Positions 56,018 through 64,000 of a stretch of DNA of 64,000 nucleotides are shown piece by piece. Position 1 is the first letter of the stretch. Every line of letters starts with the position of its first letter. The notes below the pieces were generated by a model. The model was not told the DNA's origin. It saw only the letters and a program-made list of their open reading frames with translations, and made no database searches. The position numbers and the translations under genes were made by a program. Source of the stretch: Epichloe hybrida (lineage: Eukaryota; Ascomycota; Sordariomycetes; Hypocreales; Clavicipitaceae). The stretch covers positions 124,001 to 188,000 of the forward strand of contig JAFEKR010000043.1 of assembly GCA_019022495.1 (NCBI GenBank). The letters run 5' to 3'.

Positions 56018-59000
56018 AGCACACTCGTAGCCATGCGTCGAAGGATATACTCCTCATTGAGACGACGACGCAAGCGCCAGTAGAAGTAACGACGCGAGTT
56101 GACCCACTCCAGTGAGTCGCGAATGGCACCTTTGGCCTTCATGCGTCCGGCGCGATCATGCAGATCGGCGAATTGCACAGCAATCTGAGCGTACACTGGA
56201 AGCAGCTCCTTTTCACGGCTTGTCACTTTCTGCTTGATTTCAGCAGCCTGCTCTGGAGTCAAGTCCTTGTTATCGAGCTGCTTCTTCAGGTCCGCATATG
56301 TCGGGTCCATGCGGGCCATCGTCTCCAGCTGCTTCTCCTTGCGGTATTTGATACCAATGATACCCTCAGGTTCCAGAACACCTCCACGGGCCTCTACATC
56401 GGCATACATTTCCATGGCAATGGGGTTAATGGTGGGATCCACCACAACCCAAGATCCACCGCGAAGCTCGCCAAATGGTGGAATGTAAACAAAGATTGGC
56501 TGTTCAAACTTGACGAGGGCATCGACAATGAATGAACCGTACTTGAGAACTTCGTTGTACATGTCGCGCTGACCACCGGAGAAGCCTCGCCAGTTGGCCA
56601 GGATCATCAACGGCAATTGCTCACCATTGTTGAAGTCGTTGATGGCCTGCGCGGTCTTGAAGGCAGAGTTGGGGTACCAGACACCGCCAGCCTCGTTGCT
56701 GACTTGCTCAATGGAGTCGGGGTTGGCGGGATCGGCGGGAGTAATGTTTTCGACAGAGCGAGTTTCGACAGCAATTACTCCCATGGGGATGCCACCAAGA
56801 CGAGCACGTCCGACAACAACAGTGCGGGCCCATCCGCCAAGCGTCTCCACAAAGGAGTCCTTGTCGAACAAACCGCCCTGGAAGCTGCCATCGTCACTGT
56901 GCTTACCAGAAATCATCCATCGCACATCGAATGGCTGCTTCTGGGGTGGGCTGTACATCACGTCGCGGTCCCATGAGTCTGAACTGGGGCTGACGGGAAC
57001 TGGGCCGTTGCGCTTCTCTGGGACGAAGGACATCCACTCAACGATGCGCGAAACACCAGCAAAGTCATCGTTCGCAGTCATGTGAGATACACCATTGCGG
57101 TACATGATTTGAGTGCCACCAAGTTGCAAATTGGAAGTGTACACCTCACGACCAAGCAGGTTGTTCAAAGCGGGTGCACCGGTCAAGATGATGGGCTGGC
57201 CTTCAATCTGGACAGCGCGCTGACCAAGGCGGACCAGGTAGGCACCAATACCTAAAAGTTTGTCAGATTCGTGAAGAAAAAAAAAAAAAAAAAAAAGACA
57301 TCTTGTCTGGGAAAAGCGTGCATATCGTGGTACTAACCGACTGAACGGCAGGTGACCAATGTCACAGTGAAAATGTCATTATAAGCTCTGCTCGTGGCAC
57401 CGGCAATCAGACCAGACCCTCGGAGACACTCAACACCGAGGCCATCTTCACGGCCGATAATAGTGACAATCTTGTGGCGCTTCTCACCATCCTCGGTGAC
57501 TTCTTCGGTAATGACTTCATCCTTGAAATTCGCCTTTGCCTTCTCATCCAGGTACAGGTAACGGAAACCAGCATCTTGCTTGGCAGGGTTGTTCCACGCG
57601 ACTTTGAAGAATGGCATCAGCTCATCGGCGAGACCGAGACGAGCGCCAGAGTTGGCAGAGAGGTAAATTCGAGGGATGCCAAGCCTGCGAGCAAGCTCAG
57701 TGCACTTGTGAAAGAAGTTGTCTTCCTTGGGACCAAAAGATCCAATCTTATACGTGATGTCATTGGCGACAACGATGAATCGGCGACCGCTGGGGTACTC
57801 GGGGGTGCGCGCCTTGAAGATCCAACCAACCATGCCGCAAGCATTGGTACCAGGCTCACGGTTGACTTCCTGGAGACTATCCTTGTCATCGAGTACAAGC
57901 TCGGTAAAGGTGACGCAATCTCCGACCTTGGGCTGCTGCGAAGACAGAGCCGGCTGGTCCTTGACTGCCTTGGTCCAGCTGTTCTGGATGGCCTGCCGGA
58001 AGAGCTCGGGGAAATCGTAAACATACTGCGTTCCCATGAGGTGGGCCTTGTATCGCTTAGGTTGAAGAGCGTTCTTGGTGGCATAGGGGCAGTTGACGGG
58101 CAGCAAGTGCATGGAACCTTTCTCGCTGGTGCCGCCAATGCTGTGAAACACCCACTCACCCTTCTCCGACTTACGCTCCGCGTACATGTCAACATCGACC
58201 ACGTAGCCAGAGGTGTTGGTAATAACAACACGGAGAGGGTAGGGGGTGCTCGTCTTGGGGTCCGTGCAAATGATACGAATCTCGACCTGAGCAACACGCA
58301 AACGCCACGCCCTAGCACCAAACCGGTCCAAGAAGCCCTGGAGACTCTCCTCAACAGCTCGAGGGTCGAGCTGGAACACCGGAGTAAAGTTCATGAAGAT
58401 ATGATTAAGATCGGAAGAGTTGTTGCCAATAATCTCCAGAGCATCGAAAATGTCGTTGATGACGCGATCAGCCTCGGAAATAAGGTACTCTGCAGTAGGG
58501 ATCTCATCGCGAAGGCGGCCCGGTCGGATGACGGCGCGCGTAAAGTATCGCTTGTCGGTGTCAACAGCCTTGCCGATAGCCTCGTACACGTGAATGTTTT
58601 TATTCTCCGTGAATACAGGCTTAATGTGGAATTTGGCAAGACGTCCCAACTCAAGCTGGAAGGCCAAAGCAGGTTCAATGTGACGAATGCTGTCATCTTC
58701 GAGGTACTTGGGACCACGGAATGTGTAGTAGCCAGGGTAGGACCCGTCACCGTGTCCGCATACGAATGTCAGTCGTCGGACGCCACGAGCCAACAGCTCG
58801 CCCCGGAACTGAGCAACAATGGGCAGAATACGGTCCATGAGTTCCTTGTCATCGTAGCTCTCAGCATCTCGGACGGCGACGTTGATGACGGCAGAGAGCT
58901 CCTCATCTTGTTTGGCATCTTTTCTAATCGCAGCCAAAGGCTTGCGCCTCTCACTCAAATCGTTGAGGGCGGCAGTGACGTTGTGTTGGTTGTTTTGCTT

Positions 59001-62000
59001 GTTGTGGAATGACAAAGTCTCCAAGGCTTTCTGAAGCAGCTCTTCCGCCTCGTCGAGGTACTTGCAGGGCACAATGATACCCTTACGCGTAGGTTCCTCG
59101 TCCCATTTGCTGTTCAAGTATGACATATCGCTAATCGAGTAGATACGCTTGAAGTTGAGCTCGGAGGAGACGCCGGGAGTTCCGGGAGTAGAAGTAGCAG
59201 CTGACTGGAGAGGCAGACCGAACTCAGACTGTCCAATCTTACGGAGTTGGAAATCCCACGAGACAAATTGAGGCGAGCCGGTCTCATCGGTATGGTAGTC
59301 AATCTGCTTCAAAATGTAGGCACGGTAGGCACGACGGACGTAGATCTCCAAGGCGGCTATGCCGACCCAACGGTCCTCATGACTGAAAAAGAGCGGAAGC
59401 ACATCAAAGACGGTGTATTTGGAGTCAACAACTTCTTTGATAACATCCAAGTTGGGCTCCCGGTGGTCCCAGCCGCTCTCACCATATCGAGATTCAATGA
59501 CAGATGAGCGTAGAATGTGCTCCATTTGGGCAGTACGCTCTTCCAAAGAAGGAAGGGAGCATTGAATCATGATCTCACGAGCCTTGAGTGACACCTTGGA
59601 AGTGGCGCGAGAGGAGAGATCCGTCAGCTTGCGAAGCGAATCACGCAGGTATTTGCTGATGTTGCCAACATTGGGCTTGTTGGGGCGATACTCATCAAGG
59701 ATGGCCAGAATGAGAGAGCTCTTGGCACCAACACGGCTGTGAGAAAGAGCAGTTTGAACAACCTTGCCAAGGTTGTCCTTATTTTGGTCACGGAGCTTGA
59801 GGATGATGCTGTCTTCCTGAGCCTGTGTAAGGAACATTCTCTCGACCTCCCAGTACGTGTCCAGTAAAGACCGGATGAAGTTGAGTTCGTGGACTTTGGA
59901 GCCCTCGGCATAGGCATCTAATACTTCTGCAAGAGGAGCGAGAGTAGTCTTCAGAGTCTCGGCATCGTTCCTTGAAACGCTTTCCTCGAGGAACCTGGCA
60001 AAGGCTTTCTGCAAAGCTTTGGCAGGGAACTCGGCATGGCGAGATTTGGCGCGCTCGACAATCTGAGCGAACTGGGCATCCAGCTTTTGAGGCATGCGCG
60101 CGTGAAGGGCCGAGAATTGAGCATTCCACTCGCTGTAGGGAAGCTCTGGATTTCGAAGTACCTCAATCAACTCTTTGAGAGCAGACGACATGATGACGGA
60201 GTTGTCGAAGCCGTTGAGAATGTTGTGCATAATGGAGCGCAGTACAGAGAAGCGCTGCGCAGGCTTCGAACCAAAAACGACGGCGTCACCGTAGGGAGGA
60301 AGTTTGTCAACAAAAGCCTGAGCTTGCTTGACGCGGCTGGGGTCGTCGAGGGCGAGAATGCCCAAAATGTCACCGGCCTCTAGAGTGGCTCCAGGCTGCT
60401 TGATAAGCTGCACAATTCCGTCTTCTTGAGCGACAAGAGGCATGTACATCTTCATGACCTCGACTTCGGCATAAGTCTGGCCAGCCTTGACGTGCGTACC
60501 GTTCTCAACGGCGTACTGGACCAGCTTTCCGGGACTGGGGGTTCTCAACTGAGTAGGGTCATTCTCTTGTTCAAGCAGGCAGGTCTTGCTGTCAACAGAC
60601 AGACGTGTAGCGCCAACTTCTTCCTTCCAGTAGACATTGTGGCTGTGACCGTCGAGGAGGATCAGCAAACCACCGTCGCTGAGAGCGCGAACGCCAACAG
60701 TGCACTTGGAACCATTGATAAAAAGATGGTAGCTATCGGCGCTAGCACGCGTGGCGGTAAACTTGTATCGGAATCCTTCGTAAATAAAGTCAATGGTGAA
60801 GACTGTTTTGAGGATGTCCTTGGAAGGGACTTGACCCTTCTCGAGACCGCCACGATATTCTGCGATGCAAGATTCACTGGCAATGTGGGCTTTGGTGATG
60901 GCACCACACACCACAGCCAGCATGGTGTCAGGTCGCTCCGCAGTGAGACGCTTGGAAATGAGCTCATCAAGCCATCCTGTGGAAATGGTGTTGTCCTCAA
61001 AAGCTTCGGTCTCGAGCAATTTGATGAGATATTCCACAGTAGTTTTGAAATCGCCACGGATGCTGAGTTCTTTTAGGGCCACGACCATGTGCTTTCGGGA
61101 TGCCTGTCGATTCTCGCCGTATGCAAAAATGTGACCAAATTGACTGTCAGAGTAACTGTGAATGCCACCTTGGGTACCCACAGAGAAGTAACCCCAGACA
61201 TTGGAGCTACTTCGGAAGTTCAGTTCGTGCATGACACCATTCGAAGGTTTGAAGCCTTCGCCAGGGTCCTCAGACGTGATACGACACGCGGTTGTGTGAC
61301 CGGTCGGCGTGGGTCGTCGCTGTGTCTCTGAAGTACCCTCAGTCTTGAATTCAAAGTCGATCTCGCCAGACGTTCGGGGGTCGACACCATAGAGGACTCG
61401 GATATCTCGAATACGGTGGAGAGGAATTCCCATGGCAATTTGAAGCTGGGCAGCGGGCAAGTTAACACCGCTGACCATCTCAGTGGTAGGATGCTCGACC
61501 TGCAGACGAGGGTTCAACTCAAGGAAATAGAACTTGTCGTCAGCATGTGAATACAAGTATTCCACAGTTCCGGCAGACACGTAACCAACGAGCTTGCCCA
61601 AACGGACAGCAGCATTCTCCATGGCTCTGAAAGTGTCAGGCTTCGCGATCGTGACGGGAGCTTCCTCGATAATCTTTTGATGACGTCGTTGAACAGAGCA
61701 ATCTCTACCAAAGAGCGAAATGTTGTTGCCATACTGATCAGCGAGTAGTTGGACTTCCAAATGCCTGGCATTTCCAGCCAGCTTCATGATGAAGATGGGA
61801 GATCCAGGAATCTCGCTAGCTGCCGCTTTGTACAGCGCTTCGAACCCTTCTTCGCCAACGGCCTTCCGGATACCCTTGCCACCACCACCCTCAGAAGCTT
61901 TGATCATAACAGGAAAGCCAATATCCTTGGCCTTTTGCAGACCCTCCTGCCATGAGGTGACACAACCCTTTGAGTAAACACCATCGGCGACTGTAACGAT

Positions 62001-62860
62001 ACCCTTTTTGTCGATTTCAACCTCGTCAACGCCGGTTCCCGACCAGGGAATACAGGGCACCGAGGCGTGCTGTGCGACAATTGTGGAGGAGATCTTGTCA
62101 CCGAGTGATCGCATGGCAGAGCCGGGGGGCCCAATGAAGACGATCTTGTTAGGCGAGGCAGCCAATGACTCTGGCAATTTGGGGTTCTCGGAGGCATGAC
62201 CCCAGCCAGCCCAAACAGCGTGGACGTTCATGCGCTCTGCAATGTCGACAATCAGCTCAACGTTGGCATAATTATGGTTGTTTGTACCGCCGGGAACTTC
62301 GACGTAGTGGTCAGCCATTCGAATGTAGTCTGCATTGGCTTGCAGATCTTCGGGTGTAGCCATCACGGTGAAGTGAATAGCCCTTTCGTCGCCGAAAGTT
62401 TCGTAGGCCCATTTTCGGACCGAACGGATTTCCTTGACGGCAGCGATACCGTTGTTGGCAATCAAGACCTGTTGAACCGGTCCGCTTAGTCAGTATTTGT
62501 ATTTTTTTTCCCAAGTGCGTCTGAAGAGAATAGATGCCCTTGATTTGGGCCAGAGGAGCCTTAAACCTCGGAAAGTCTGAATTTGTGTTTTGGTAGGGGC
62601 CTGAACAAGGGGCATCGGCGACCTCTTGCAAAGTCGCCCGCCCCCCCTAATTCTGCCGAGTGAGGACTTACGTTTGTAATGACAGTGTGGCCGTCATGTT
62701 GGGCAACAAAGTCTTTTACTTTGCTAGGAGGCGCATTGGACAGTCTGTTGCCTCCAATGAAGTGGTCTGCGATGCTGTGCTTCTCGGCGTAAGAAGCTTT
62801 TCCGTTGGGGGCTGGCACCGTGCGGCCATTGGCGCCGTTGGCTCCTGACGACTCCGTCAT
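55684..62860 (-). CDS. acc1: Acetyl-CoA carboxylase, multifunctional
   Basis: Three exons, 62672-62860, 57338-62468 and 55684-57251, with introns of 203 and 86 nt and phases 0 and 1, giving 2,295 residues, normal for fungal ACC. Biotin carboxylase occupies residues 60-560 ([16 protein letters not shown] at the exon 2 start, the ATP-grasp loop [14 protein letters not shown] near 250). The biotinyl motif EVMKMYMP places biotin on Lys 736. A long central region precedes the carboxyltransferase, which spans the last intron ([19 protein letters not shown] at the junction, [29 protein letters not shown]). It converts acetyl-CoA to malonyl-CoA, the first committed step of fatty-acid synthesis, in the cytosol. 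A poly-A run lies inside intron 2, and a GAC repeat (55985-56016) codes a Ser run near the C-terminus. Confidence 0.97.
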
Positions 62861-64000
62861 GGTGGCTGTGATGGTGGGAGGTTCGGTGGTGAAGAAAATG
62901 TGTAGAAATCGATCGGGAGGACGGGGAGAGAGGGAGACGAGTTCGTGGTGGTTTCAGTCCGTCATGAGCCGTTGAAAGCACCTATCTCTGTCGTAACGTG
63001 AGTTCGACGGGCTTCGTTAGAAAGAGTACGACAAACCAGATTCAGAAGATCTGACTTGATCACACTACGCACAGGTTCTGTTACAGAACTTCTTTCCAAA
63101 TAACCGCTGGCAAGAATTAGGAGTAGGATAGAAATGAAGCTCTCGAAGATGCAGTCGTCGAGGGAGGAAACAAGACGAACAGCGTTGCGAAAAATTATAA
63201 TGGTTCTGAGACAACAATGAAATTGGCCGAACGGGGCCGTTCTCGAGGAGGAGGAGCTTCGAGAAGGAACGGGTATTAAAAACAAGGCCAGGACTGAGAC
63301 CGGCGGCTTTGGGAGGAGGATGAGGGTTGAAGCGTAGGAGGATGAGAGAGAAGGGGTGGGGAGTAATTCAAGGCGGCTGAGGTCTGGAGGCAGGCGTGAT
63401 TGTGAATGACCCAGGTGGTGGAGTGCACTTTATCGCTGGCTGGTGAGAAGCAGCCAAGGTGGGAAGGGGAAGACCGGACTGGACAGGGAGCTTTTTTTTT
63501 TTTTTTTTAGGCGGTCGGTTGCCAATGCTTCGTCAATCTGTTGGGGCGTGGCACGATTACATACATACTCCGTAGAGGCTCAATGGTTAGCCAAGCCTGA
63601 TGGGTGCGCATGCGCATTGGCAATCATTGGGCGCCTGGTTCCCACTGTTTCCGGCTTGCTGAGGGCGCCGCAACTTCTTTGTCAACGGAAACAGGAACTG
63701 GGAGAGTGGGGCCCTGCAACTGACAGGTCCGGCGGGATCTACTGTAATACCTGCCTGCAGCCTGCAGCCTGCGGGCACTCTGGCTTGTCTGGCTTGTCTG
63801 GCTTCCCGAACAACCGAAATACGGAGTGCAGGGTCCGGACCAGGGACCGCAAGTCCAAAATGACGACGACTCCCTTGCGTAGAGACATTTCTTCTTTGTC
63901 CGACAACGATGCACGCCAGGCACTCGCAATGGTTGGGTTGGGGTTGCTCGCTTCTTCCTCATCCATCAGCCCCCCGACCGACCAGCGACAACATGCAGCA
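62861..64000. promoter_or_regulatory. Upstream region of ACC1
   Basis: This 1.14-kb stretch holds the ACC1 leader and promoter with purine-rich sequence, a T run at 63492-63509, TACTCCGTA at 63566-63574 and near-duplicated GGCTTGTCT at 63782-63800. No gene is supported; the short frames here lack codon bias. Confidence 0.45.

Noticed and set aside
57474..59012. 512-codon plus-strand frame
   Set aside because: Antisense to acetyl-CoA carboxylase, with no recognisable protein features of its own.

Overview
The window looks like genomic DNA of a filamentous ascomycete, probably a Sordariomycete of the order Hypocreales. Genes are GC-rich at third codon positions, introns are short (56-212 nt) with GTRNGY donors, and the set of conserved proteins is typical of these fungi. 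No tRNA, rRNA or CRISPR array was seen.

Layout. (1) 1-8.4 kb, genic: a cut-off cysteine-rich reading frame, an HNH-endonuclease-domain protein (-), a Pho80-type cyclin (+), an Hsp30/Hsp20 small heat-shock protein (-) with heat-shock elements upstream, and a disordered coiled-coil protein (-). (2) 8.4-28.6 kb, an AT-rich island with no intact gene. It resolves into nested mobile elements: a 366-bp TIR element split by a Copia retrotransposon (-), split by a chromodomain Gypsy (+), split by a second Gypsy (-). Each retroelement has an equal-length LTR pair and a 5-bp target duplication. Their codons are ruined by C-to-T/G-to-A change, the mark of repeat-induced point mutation (RIP). (3) 28.6-64 kb, genic again: a small four-helix membrane protein (-), a ferric-reductase-like flavocytochrome (-) divergent from a GPI-anchored Bim1-like copper protein (+), an ABCC transporter (+), Xaa-Pro aminopeptidase pepP (-), a CCDC25/Jlp2-type protein (+), a large multidomain protein with HeLo-like, pseudokinase and trypsin-like parts (-), a secreted subtilase (-), a BolA-like mitochondrial protein (+) and acetyl-CoA carboxylase (-).

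How genes relate. There are no operons. The ferric-reductase/Bim1-like pair shares a promoter region and could form a copper/iron uptake unit. BolA (Fe-S maturation) and ACC1 (malonyl-CoA synthesis) are housekeeping genes. The subtilase is a secreted endoprotease of the kind expanded in insect- and nematode-associated Hypocreales. The most unusual gene is the HeLo-like/pseudokinase/serine-protease protein at 44.6-48.3 kb, whose architecture recalls fungal nonself-recognition and regulated cell-death proteins. Exon coordinates were derived by matching splice signals and reading phase, and they keep the conserved motifs continuous.
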